DNA from: Catenuloplanes niger
Lineage (GTDB): Bacteria > Actinomycetota > Actinomycetes > Mycobacteriales > Micromonosporaceae
Reading direction: 5' to 3'
DNA length: 64,000 nucleotides
Assembly (NCBI RefSeq): GCF_031458255.1
Contig: NZ_JAVDYC010000001.1
Location: 1,435,001 to 1,499,000 of the forward strand
Made by a program: the position numbers and the translations under genes. How positions within the stretch are numbered: position 1 is the stretch's first letter; every line of letters starts with the position of its first letter. The notes under the pieces are model-generated. The model worked only from the letters and a program-made list of their open reading frames with translations. It was not told where the DNA came from and did no database searches. This document shows, piece by piece, positions 15,735 through 23,129 of this stretch.

Positions 15735-16649
15735 TCACACGCGCGCGATGGGGAGAGTCTCGCGAAGGACCTCCGCCACGGTGATTTTCCGCAGCGCCGG
15801 GTGCACGCCGGGATCCGGCGAATCACCGCGCTCCGCCCGTACGCCGTGCCAGATCGTCCGGTGCCGGGGCCGGTCCGGCGGCGGTCCCCAGCGGCTCGGC
15901 GGCATCGGGCCGAACAGCGTGACCGACGGCGTGCCGAACGCGGTCGCCAGGTGCGCCACGCCGGTGTCGCCGCTGATCAGCAGCCGGGCGTGCGCGATCA
16001 GCCCGGCCAGTTCGGCCAGCCCGGTCTCCGGCACCGACTCGGGTCCCAGCCCGGCCCGGCCGGCGACGTCGCGCGCGAGTTCCCGCTCGGCCGCCGACCC
16101 GGTCACCACGATCCGGTGCCCGGCGCCGGCCAGCGACCGGGCGACCTCCGCGTAGCGGCCGGCCGGCCATCGCCGGGACGGTGACTTCGCGCCCGGGTGG
16201 ACGATCGTGACGCCGTGCGGCACCGCGACGGCCGGCGGCCGAAGATCAAGATCAGATTCGTTCACCGGTACGCCGTGGAAGCGCAGCAGACGAGCCCAGC
16301 GTGCCACCTCGTGCTCGTCGTCCGACCACTCCGGCCCGGCCGGGAAGGACTCGTGCGCGAACGCCCAGAGCGCTCCCGGCCGTACCGCCAGAAGGCTCTG
16401 ATGGCTCTGCGGGCCCCGGCCGTGCAGGTTGACCGCGAGCGTGACGCCCGGCAGCGGCGGCAGTGGATCGTCCAGCCCGGCGCAGGGCACCACCCGGTCG
16501 ACGCCGCCGATCAGGTCGATCAGCGGCGTCAGCCAGGCGGGTGCGGCCAGCGCGAGCTCCTCGGCCGGGAACGCGGCCCGCAGCGCGCGCAGCGCGGGCA
16601 CGCCGGTGGCGAGATCGCCCACGCCGAGCGCGCGAAGCACCAGGATCAC
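15735..16649 (-). CDS. Glycosyltransferase family 9 (heptosyltransferase-like)
   Basis: A 304-residue GT-B enzyme of the ADP-heptose:LPS heptosyltransferase family. Visible signatures are LRALGVGDLATGVPALRALR at the N-terminus, the HPGAKSPSRRWPAGRYAEVA nucleotide-sugar strand, VVTGSAAERELA, and LLISGDTGVAHLATAFGTPSVTLFGP, with the conserved D-T-G-x-x-H-L and FGP. The GTG start at 16649 overlaps the SDR stop by 4 nt. In a Gram-positive organism the acceptor cannot be lipid A, so I infer a cell-surface or secreted glycan. It is the last gene of the heptose operon, a second GT9 besides the fused one upstream. Confidence 0.85.
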   Translation of the reverse strand: MILVLRALGVGDLATGVPALRALRAAFPAEELALAAPAWLTPLIDLIGGVDRVVPCAGLDDPLPPLPGVTLAVNLHGRGPQSHQSLLAVRPGALWAFAHESFPAGPEWSDDEHEVARWARLLRFHGVPVNESDLDLRPPAVAVPHGVTIVHPGAKSPSRRWPAGRYAEVARSLAGAGHRIVVTGSAAERELARDVAGRAGLGPESVPETGLAELAGLIAHARLLISGDTGVAHLATAFGTPSVTLFGPMPPSRWGPPPDRPRHRTIWHGVRAERGDSPDPGVHPALRKITVAEVLRETLPIARV

Positions 16650-17335
16650 GGGTACGAGCTCTCCCGCTCGGCCGCGATGACCAGCTCGCGGACCGCGGAC
16701 CCGGCCGGTTGCCGGAGCGCGAACAGGATCGCGTCCGCCACGTTCGCCGGGTCGTTGAGCACCGCGTCCGGCCCCGGCTTGTACCGCTCGTCCCGCTCGT
16801 CGAAGAACTTCGTCCGCATGCCGCCCGGGATGACCAGCGTGACGCCGACCGTGCCGGCCAGCTCGGCCGCGAGCGCGCGGGTGAAGCCGACCACGCCGAA
16901 CTTCGCCGCGCAGTACGCGGTCGCGTCGCTGACCGCCTTGATCCCGAGCGTGGACGAGATCGTGACGACGCCGCCGTGCGAGGCCTCCAGCGCGGGCAGC
17001 GCCGCCCGGATCACCGCGGCCGTGGCCAGCAGGTCGACCATGACGATCCGGTCCCAGACGTCGCCCGGCACGTCCCGCAGCGCACCCGGCACGTCGAAGC
17101 CGGCCGCGGTGACCACGCCGTCCAGGCTCCCGCCGGCCCGCTCGATCAACTCCCGGGTCGCCGCCTCGGCCGCACGCGTGTCGGCCAGGTCGCACTCGAT
17201 CCACTCGACGCCGTCCGCGGGCGCCTGACGGTCGATGACCAGCGGGCGCCCGCCGGCCTTGGTGACGGCGTCCACGACGGCGGCACCCAGGCCGCTCGAC
17301 CCGCCGGTGACGATGACTGCATCCATGGTGATCAT
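16646..17335 (-). CDS. Short-chain dehydrogenase/reductase in the heptose operon
   Basis: A 229-residue classical SDR: VTGGSSGLG (Rossmann Gly-rich loop), TAAGFD (NAG equivalent), TISSTLG with catalytic Ser, and AYCAAKFGVVGFTRAL (Tyr-x-x-x-Lys). It is not an extended-SDR HldD epimerase: it is too short and lacks that family's C-terminal substrate domain. It may oxidise or reduce a heptose intermediate or epimerise it by a redox route. The ATG at 17335 overlaps the hldE stop as ATGA, so translational coupling supports this start over the Met nine bases downstream. Confidence 0.8.
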   Translation of the reverse strand: MITMDAVIVTGGSSGLGAAVVDAVTKAGGRPLVIDRQAPADGVEWIECDLADTRAAEAATRELIERAGGSLDGVVTAAGFDVPGALRDVPGDVWDRIVMVDLLATAAVIRAALPALEASHGGVVTISSTLGIKAVSDATAYCAAKFGVVGFTRALAAELAGTVGVTLVIPGGMRTKFFDERDERYKPGPDAVLNDPANVADAILFALRQPAGSAVRELVIAAERESSYP

Positions 17336-18744
17336 CCCTTGACCGAGAGCGAGGCCCGCGCGGCCTCGATGGTGGACGTGGTGGAGTGGCCGCTCAGGTA
17401 CGGCACGATCACGGTCTGGCCGCCCCAGCGCCGGACCAGCGCGGACTCCGGCAGCTCCGCGTCGCCGGAGTAGTCGCCGCCCTTGACCCAGACGTCCGGC
17501 CGCAGCCAGGTGAGCACCGCCTCCGGCGTCGGCTCGTCGAAGATCACAACGGCGTCCACGCAGTCGAGCGCGGCCAGCAGCGCGGCCCGGTCCTGCTGTG
17601 CGGTGAGCGGCCGGTCCGGGCCCTTGAGCGCGGACACGCTGGAGTCGGAGTTGAGGCAGACGATCAGGCAGTCGCCGAGCCCGCGGGCCGCGCGCAGGGT
17701 GGCGAGGTGCCCGGCGTGCAGCAGGTCGAAGCAGCCACCGGTCGCGACGACCGTGCCACCCCGGGCCCGCACCTCGGCCACGATCGCACCGGCGTCCCCG
17801 CGCTCCGGCCCGGCCGGCCGCTCCGGTTCCGCGAACGCCCCGGCCGCGCCACCGGCCGCGACGTAGGCCGACGCCGCGTCCACCGCCTCCCGCACCGCCT
17901 CGGAGACCAGCGCGCCCCGGGCCAGCGCCAGCGCGGCCGTGGACGCGAACCGGTCCCCCGCACCGCAGGTGTCCCCGTCCGGCACGTCCGGGGCCGGCAG
18001 CACCAGCGGCGTCGAGCCGCCGTGGCACAGCACCGCACCGGCCGCGCCCACGGTCACCGCGACCGCGCCGGCCCGCCAGTGCCGCTTCAGCGCGAACCCG
18101 GCCCGCTCCGCCGCGGCCAGCGCGGTCCCGCCGCCCGCGTCACCGGACATCGCGCGCGCCTCGGCCGCGTTCGGCGTGCACAGTCGCACGTTCGGCACCG
18201 GGACCGGGCCGCGCGGATGCGGATCCCAGACGATCGGCGCACGCGCCTCCTCCAGCGCCTTCCGCACGGCCGGCTGACGGGCCACGCCGCGGCCGTAGTC
18301 GGAGACCAGGATCGCGGTGGCGCGGCCGATCACGTCCAGCGCGGCCCGCGGCGCGTCCGCCGGCACCGCGGGCTCGCCGCCCCGGTCCAGCCGGACCAGC
18401 ACCTGACCGCCGGCGCGCAGCCGGATCTTCTCCGGCGTGGGCACGGCCGACGGCAGCGCGTAGACCTCGATCCCGGCCGCGGTGAGCAGCTCGACCAGCC
18501 GGGCCGCGGCCGGGTCCGAGGCGAGTGCGGTGACCAGCGCCACGTCGATGCCGGTGCCGGCCGCGAGCAGCGCGGCGAGCCCGGCGCCGCCCGGACGGTC
18601 GGTGGTGGACTCCTCGTCCAGCACCGGCGCGGGCGCGTCCGGCGCGATCCGGCGCACGCTGCCGTCCACGTCCCGGTCCAGCAGCGTGTCACCCACGACG
18701 ACCAGCATCTGTCGACTCATCGCAGTGTTCTTGTCGGCGCTCAT
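17332..18744 (-). CDS. hldE: Bifunctional heptose 7-phosphate kinase / heptose 1-phosphate adenylyltransferase
   Basis: A 470-residue protein in the classical HldE order. Residues ~10-310 form a PfkB/ribokinase domain (VVGDTLLDRDV, RPGGAGLAALL, DTCGAGDRF at ~259-266 with the catalytic Asp). Residues ~330-470 form a cytidylyltransferase-like domain (GGCFDLLHAGH at ~336-346, VWVKGGDYS). Together they phosphorylate D-glycero-beta-D-manno-heptose 7-phosphate at C1 and later adenylate the 1-phosphate, giving ADP-heptose. The gene overlaps gmhA and the SDR by 4 nt each. With GmhA and the GmhB domain in the same operon, the whole route to ADP-D-glycero-D-manno-heptose is present. Confidence 0.92.
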   Translation of the reverse strand: MSADKNTAMSRQMLVVVGDTLLDRDVDGSVRRIAPDAPAPVLDEESTTDRPGGAGLAALLAAGTGIDVALVTALASDPAAARLVELLTAAGIEVYALPSAVPTPEKIRLRAGGQVLVRLDRGGEPAVPADAPRAALDVIGRATAILVSDYGRGVARQPAVRKALEEARAPIVWDPHPRGPVPVPNVRLCTPNAAEARAMSGDAGGGTALAAAERAGFALKRHWRAGAVAVTVGAAGAVLCHGGSTPLVLPAPDVPDGDTCGAGDRFASTAALALARGALVSEAVREAVDAASAYVAAGGAAGAFAEPERPAGPERGDAGAIVAEVRARGGTVVATGGCFDLLHAGHLATLRAARGLGDCLIVCLNSDSSVSALKGPDRPLTAQQDRAALLAALDCVDAVVIFDEPTPEAVLTWLRPDVWVKGGDYSGDAELPESALVRRWGGQTVIVPYLSGHSTTSTIEAARASLSVKG

Positions 18745-19340
18745 CGCGCTAATGCCTCCTCGAGGGCGTCCACGACCGTCGGCAGCGCCAGATCGACGTA
18801 CTCGCAGAGCAGGTGCACCGAGACCAGGTGCAGCTCCTGCACGACCTGCGAGTCCGGGGACGGGCAGGCCAGCGTCTCGTCGCAGGCGCGGGAGAGCGGG
18901 TTCGGCTGCTGCCCGGTCATCGCCCAGGTGCGCACGCCCGCCTCCCGGGCCGCGTGCGCGGCCTTGACCAGGTTCGGGCTGCGCCCGCTGGTCGACATCA
19001 GGATCAGCACGTCGCCGGGGCGACCGTGCGCGCGGACCTGGCGGGCGAAGACCTCCTCGTACCCGTAGTCGTTGCTGATCGCGGTGATCGCGGACGAGTC
19101 CGGCGTGAGCGCGATCGCGGACAGCGGCTGCCGCTCGTCGCGCAGCCGCCCGACCAGCTCGGCCGCGAGATGCTGGGCCTCGGCCGCGCTGCCGCCGTTG
19201 CCGGCGACCAGCAGCCGCCCGCCGGTGCCGAGGTGGCGGGCCAGCCGCTCACCCCAGCGCGGCAGCGTCGCGGACGCGAGCGTGCGGAACTCGGGCAGCG
19301 CGGCCTGCAGGCCGCTCAGGTGGGCGTCGAGCGGATCCAT
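18741..19340 (-). CDS. gmhA: Sedoheptulose 7-phosphate isomerase (SIS domain)
   Basis: A 199-residue single-SIS-domain protein matching GmhA: LLVAGNGGSAAEAQHLAAELVGR (first 20 residues define the sugar-phosphate loop), LTPDSSAITAISNDYGYEEVF, LMSTSGRSPNLVKA, and the C-terminal QELHLVSVHLLCEYVD helix with the conserved Glu and His. It converts sedoheptulose 7-phosphate into D-glycero-D-manno-heptose 7-phosphate, the first step of the heptose route. Its ATG shares one base with the stop of the upstream GT4 gene (TGATG). Its end overlaps hldE by 4 nt. Confidence 0.92.
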   Translation of the reverse strand: MDPLDAHLSGLQAALPEFRTLASATLPRWGERLARHLGTGGRLLVAGNGGSAAEAQHLAAELVGRLRDERQPLSAIALTPDSSAITAISNDYGYEEVFARQVRAHGRPGDVLILMSTSGRSPNLVKAAHAAREAGVRTWAMTGQQPNPLSRACDETLACPSPDSQVVQELHLVSVHLLCEYVDLALPTVVDALEEALAR

Positions 19341-20539
19341 CAGGCGACCGCCTCTCGGACCCGGGCGACCGACGCGTAGACGTCCGCGATCCGGGACGCG
19401 ACCGTCGGCCAGCCGTAGACGCTGCGGGCCCGGTCGAGCGCGGCGGCGCCGTAGGAGATCCGGCGCACGTCGTCGCCGAGCAACCGGCGCAGCGCCACCG
19501 CGAGCGCGGCCGGGTCGCGCGGCGGGACCAGCTCACCGGTGACCCGGTCGACCACGGTGTCGGTGAGGCCGCCGACCGCGGTCGCCACCACCGGCACACC
19601 GCACGCCATCGCCTCCAGCGGGGTCAGGCCGAACGGCTCGTACCAGGGCGTGGCCGCCAACACGTCCGCGGACCGGTACCAGCGGGGCATCTCCGCCGGT
19701 GCGATCGCGCCGGTGAGCCGCACCCGGCCGGCCACCCCGGCGGCGCGGGCCAGCTCCTGCAGCCGGCGCGCGCGGGGATCGTCCATCAGCCGGTCCCGGG
19801 GTGGGCCACCCGCGATCACCAGCTCCGCGTCCGGCACCGCGGCCAGCGCGCGGATCAGCTCGGCGTAGCCCTTGCGCTCGACCAGCCGGCCGACCGTGAG
19901 GATCCGAGGGCGTTCGCCGCGCGGCGCGGCCGGGCCGTCCGGGCGGAAGAGCTCACCGTCCACACCGGACGGTACGAGACTCATCCGCTCCCGGGGCACG
20001 CCCATCGAGGCCAGCTCGTGCTCCTCGTCGCGGCACTGCACGATCACCCGGTCCACCACCCGGCCGAGCTGCCGTTCGTACGCGGTGCGGTGCGCCGGGC
20101 TGGTGTCGGCCGCGCCCTGGTGACGGCGCTTGACCGTGCCGAGCGCGTGGTACGTCTGCACCACCGGCACGCCGCAGACCCGGCCCGCCGTGACCGCGGC
20201 CAGCCCGCTCATCCAGAAGTGCGCGTGCGCCACGTCCGGCAGGCCGGTCGCCCGCCAGTCCGCGGCCATCCACTCCGCGAACGCGCCCATGTGCGGCAGC
20301 AGGTCGTCCTTGGGCAGCACGGACGGCGGGCCGGCCGGCACGTGCACCACCTCGAAGCCGCGCACCGCCACCCGCTCCGGCGTGTCCGGGTCGTCGCGCC
20401 GGGTGTAGACGCGCACGTCGTGGCCCTGCCCGGCCAGCTCGGCCGCGAGCGCGGCCACGTGGGTGTTCTGGCCGCCCGCGTCCACCCCGCCGAGCGCGGC
20501 CAGCGGGCTGGCGTGTTCGGAGATCATCGCTACGCGCAT
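19340..20539 (-). CDS. Glycosyltransferase family 4 (GT-B)
   Basis: A 399-residue GT-B enzyme. The N-terminal domain carries MISEHASPLAALGGVDAGGQ and the DVAHAHFWMSGL acceptor-side motif. The C-terminal domain has PSGVDGELFRPDG, ILTVGRLVERKGYAELIRAL and the E-x7-E nucleotide-sugar motif in YEPFGLTPLEAMACGVPVV. It resembles retaining GT4 enzymes such as MshA/sucrose-phosphate-synthase-like proteins. Donor and acceptor are unknown. The ATG at 20539 lies 10 bp inside the end of the preceding gene. As part of the operon it probably extends the heptose-containing glycan. Confidence 0.85.
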   Translation of the reverse strand: MRVAMISEHASPLAALGGVDAGGQNTHVAALAAELAGQGHDVRVYTRRDDPDTPERVAVRGFEVVHVPAGPPSVLPKDDLLPHMGAFAEWMAADWRATGLPDVAHAHFWMSGLAAVTAGRVCGVPVVQTYHALGTVKRRHQGAADTSPAHRTAYERQLGRVVDRVIVQCRDEEHELASMGVPRERMSLVPSGVDGELFRPDGPAAPRGERPRILTVGRLVERKGYAELIRALAAVPDAELVIAGGPPRDRLMDDPRARRLQELARAAGVAGRVRLTGAIAPAEMPRWYRSADVLAATPWYEPFGLTPLEAMACGVPVVATAVGGLTDTVVDRVTGELVPPRDPAALAVALRRLLGDDVRRISYGAAALDRARSVYGWPTVASRIADVYASVARVREAVA

Positions 20540-21462
20540 GTGTGTTCCTCCAGGAGTCGGTCCCAGTCGGCGAGAAAACGGTCCAGGCCGTACCGGGTCA
20601 GGGCGGATTGGCGGGCGGCGGCACCCATGCGACGCGCGGCGGCGGGATCGTCGATCAGCCACTGCGCGGCCTCGACCAGCGTGTCCACCCGGGTGGCGAG
20701 CACACCGGCGTCGGCCGGCACGGCCGCGACCGCCTCCGTGGTGGCCAGCGCGAGCACCGGCATGCCGATCTGCATCGCCTCGATCAGGCTCAGCCCGAGC
20801 GACGTCCACCGGCACAGGTGCAGGTAGGCCCGGCGGTGCGCGATCTGCTCGTGCATCGCGGCCTGCGGCGGGTCGTCGTGCGTGAACACCCGGTCCAGGT
20901 GCAGCCCGGCCACGCCCATGCCGTAGACGTCCAGCGGCGCGACCGGCGTGAACCGGTGGTACAGGTCGGTGCCGGTGACCCGGTTGCGGCGCACCGGCTC
21001 GTTGGTGACCACGGCGAGCCGTTCCAGCTCGCCGGTCCAGCGCACGGCCGGCGGCACCACGCCGTGCTCGATCACGTGGGTGCGGGTGCCGCCCGCGTCC
21101 CAGAACAGGTCGTTGAAGTGGGTCACGTGCACGATCGCGAGGTCGTCCCGGTCCGCCATCGGGTGCCGGGTGTCCGGCACGTTCCCCTTCGGCGTGTTGT
21201 GCTCCAGGAAGATCTTCGGCCGCTGCCGCAGGTGCGCGATCCGGTCCAGTTCCGCCGGGCGCTGCAGCACGATCACGTCCACGTCGTCCGGGCGCAGCGC
21301 CGCGACGTCGACCTCCTCGACCGTGTCCGGCCACGGGAACGTGCGCGCCCGGCCCCGCCCCCACTCGTCCCGCGCGTCGTTGACCGGCACCAGGTAGCGG
21401 TGTTTCCCCTGGACGAACGCGGTCGCCCAGGAGCCGTGCACATGCCAGAACAGGATGTTCAC
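20530..21462 (-). CDS. Glycosyltransferase (GT-B-like)
   Basis: A 310-residue protein starting at a GTG that overlaps the upstream stop as GTGA. The N-terminus (NILFWHVHGSWATAFVQGKH) and the WTSLGLSLIEAMQIGMPVLAL stretch near residue 225, with an E-x7-like acidic motif, mark a GT-B glycosyltransferase. IFLEHNTPKGN and HVTHFNDLFWDAGG are distinctive of a family found beside heptose genes in actinobacteria; I cannot name it further. It ends with a TAG inside the next gene. No signal peptide or membrane segment is seen, so it acts in the cytoplasm. Confidence 0.75.
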   Translation of the reverse strand: MNILFWHVHGSWATAFVQGKHRYLVPVNDARDEWGRGRARTFPWPDTVEEVDVAALRPDDVDVIVLQRPAELDRIAHLRQRPKIFLEHNTPKGNVPDTRHPMADRDDLAIVHVTHFNDLFWDAGGTRTHVIEHGVVPPAVRWTGELERLAVVTNEPVRRNRVTGTDLYHRFTPVAPLDVYGMGVAGLHLDRVFTHDDPPQAAMHEQIAHRRAYLHLCRWTSLGLSLIEAMQIGMPVLALATTEAVAAVPADAGVLATRVDTLVEAAQWLIDDPAAARRMGAAARQSALTRYGLDRFLADWDRLLEEHTCA

Positions 21463-23129
21463 GCGGCCATCTCCCTGATCGTGTCGTGAGGCATGAGCGT
21501 GCGCACGGCGGCCAGGACCTCGGCCGGCGTGATCGTGGACAGGCACGGGTGCCCGGCGACCGGGCAGCGCGTCGCCCGGGTGTCCCGGCAGGCCGCGGTC
21601 GCGTCGCCGAGCCGCACGTGCGGCACCCGGTACGGACCCCACTGGCCGTACGGGACGGTCGGGGCGAACAGGCTGACCACCGGCGTGCCGACCGCGGCGG
21701 CCAGGTGCGCGGGGCCGGTGTTCGCGACCACGGCACAGCCGGCGCCGGACAGCAGCCGGGCGAGGCCGGCGAGGTCGGTCGGCTCCACCACCGTGGCGGT
21801 GCCGCCGGCCACGAACGCGGCCAGGTCGCGCTCCCCCGGCCCGCCGGTGATCCGCACGTCGTGGCCGTCCGCGACCAGCGCCGCGGTGATCTCCCGCAGC
21901 ACCTCGGGCGGGCCGGACCGGGCCGGCACGGACGCGCCGGGATGGACCACGACGTAGCCGCCACGCGCCGGTCGAGGCCCGTCACCGCCCGGGACGGGCC
22001 GCGCGGGACCGGGCTCGCCGGGCCACCGCACCGCGGCGGCGCCCGGCCGCGCGGGCGGCGATCCGGCGGCGCCGGGGACCGGGAGGGCGACGCGCAGCGC
22101 ACCGTCGTCGCCCGGAGGCAGCGGGAAACCGGCGGCGGCCGCGATCGATCGGGCCCGCTCCGGCTCCGGGACACCGGCCGGGACGCCTCGGTGCCGCACG
22201 TCCAGCAGCGAGCCCGGGTAGTCCTCGCTGATCGCGGTGATCCGGCCGACGCCGGCCGCGCGCAGCAGCAGGGCCAGCGGCAGCGCGTTCTGGTGGAACG
22301 ACGTGAAGATCACGGCCTCGTCCGCGGCGATCGCGGTGAGCCCGGCGGTCAGCTCCGCGACCAGCGCGGCGTCGACCGGTTCCGGGTCCGGGACGATCCA
22401 CGGCAGCCGGGCCTCGACGATCTCGTCGACGCCGGGCAGCAGCGAGGCCGCGTCCCGGCCGCGCGGGCCGCAGAGCAGCACGACCTCGTCCGCGTGCGCC
22501 GCGACCGCGCGGATCGCCGGGCCGGTGACCAGCACGTCACCGGCCGAGTCCGCGCGTACCACCAGGACTCTTCCGGCCCTTCTGGTCTCGGCCGGGGTGA
22601 CGGAGGCGATCCGGTCCAGGAGCAGCGTGGCCGCGGCCTCGATCGTGTCCGCGACCGCGGGCGCGGCCGCGATCTCCGGCGCGAGCGTGACCTCCGTCGG
22701 GATCAGCACCCCGGCGGCACCGGTGGCCGCGGCGGCCTGCATGTCCCGGCCGATGTCGCCGACCATCACGCAGCGGCGCGGGTCGGTGCCGAGCGCGGTC
22801 GCCGCGTCAATGATCATGCCGGGCGCGGGCTTGCGGCAGCGGCAGCCGGCCCGGTCGTCGTGCGGGCAGATCTGCCACGTGTCGAACGGCCCGAGCAGCT
22901 CCTCCACACGCGCGTTCACGGCGTCCAGCTGCGCTTGGGTGAACCGCCCGCGGGCCAGCCCGGACTGGTTCGTGACCACGCCGAGCCGCAGACCGGCCGC
23001 GCGCAGCCGGTCCAGCGCCGCGCGGGCGCCGGGCATCGGCCGCACCAGCTCCGGATCGCCGTTGTAGGGCACGTCCACCACGAGCGTGCCGTCCCGATCG
23101 AAGAGGACGGCGTCGTAAAGGCTCGTCAC
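21459..23129 (-). CDS. Fusion: heptose 1,7-bisphosphate phosphatase (GmhB-like) plus GT9
   Basis: A 556-residue two-domain protein. Residues 1-170 are a HAD-IIIA phosphatase with DRDGTL (D11, D13), VVTNQSGLARG and the GmhB zinc site CPHDDRAGCRCRKP (C88, H90, C96, C98). This removes the 7-phosphate of D-glycero-D-manno-heptose 1,7-bisphosphate. Residues ~185-556 are a GT9 heptosyltransferase (VLVVRADSAGDVLVTGPAIR, VVVHPGASVPAR, VVANTGPAHLAAAVGTPVVS with D replaced by N, SLFAPTVPYGQWGP). Fusing a biosynthetic step to a transferase suggests substrate channelling. The GTG start at 23129 overlaps the upstream stop by 4 nt. Confidence 0.88.
   Translation of the reverse strand: MTSLYDAVLFDRDGTLVVDVPYNGDPELVRPMPGARAALDRLRAAGLRLGVVTNQSGLARGRFTQAQLDAVNARVEELLGPFDTWQICPHDDRAGCRCRKPAPGMIIDAATALGTDPRRCVMVGDIGRDMQAAAATGAAGVLIPTEVTLAPEIAAAPAVADTIEAAATLLLDRIASVTPAETRRAGRVLVVRADSAGDVLVTGPAIRAVAAHADEVVLLCGPRGRDAASLLPGVDEIVEARLPWIVPDPEPVDAALVAELTAGLTAIAADEAVIFTSFHQNALPLALLLRAAGVGRITAISEDYPGSLLDVRHRGVPAGVPEPERARSIAAAAGFPLPPGDDGALRVALPVPGAAGSPPARPGAAAVRWPGEPGPARPVPGGDGPRPARGGYVVVHPGASVPARSGPPEVLREITAALVADGHDVRITGGPGERDLAAFVAGGTATVVEPTDLAGLARLLSGAGCAVVANTGPAHLAAAVGTPVVSLFAPTVPYGQWGPYRVPHVRLGDATAACRDTRATRCPVAGHPCLSTITPAEVLAAVRTLMPHDTIREMAA

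Noticed and set aside
16646-17335. SDR as the missing HldD epimerase
   Set aside because: It is a short classical SDR with YxxxK and no sugar-nucleotide C-terminal domain, so HldD assignment is not supported.
17336-18028. Extended start for the SDR in the heptose operon
   Set aside because: The extension overlaps hldE in another frame; the ATGA junction at 17332-17335 gives the natural start.
20540-22174. N-terminal extension of the GT4 protein over the next two genes
   Set aside because: The extension is Arg/Pro-rich shadow sequence. The GT4 domain begins exactly at the ATG 20539, which fits the operon's overlap pattern.
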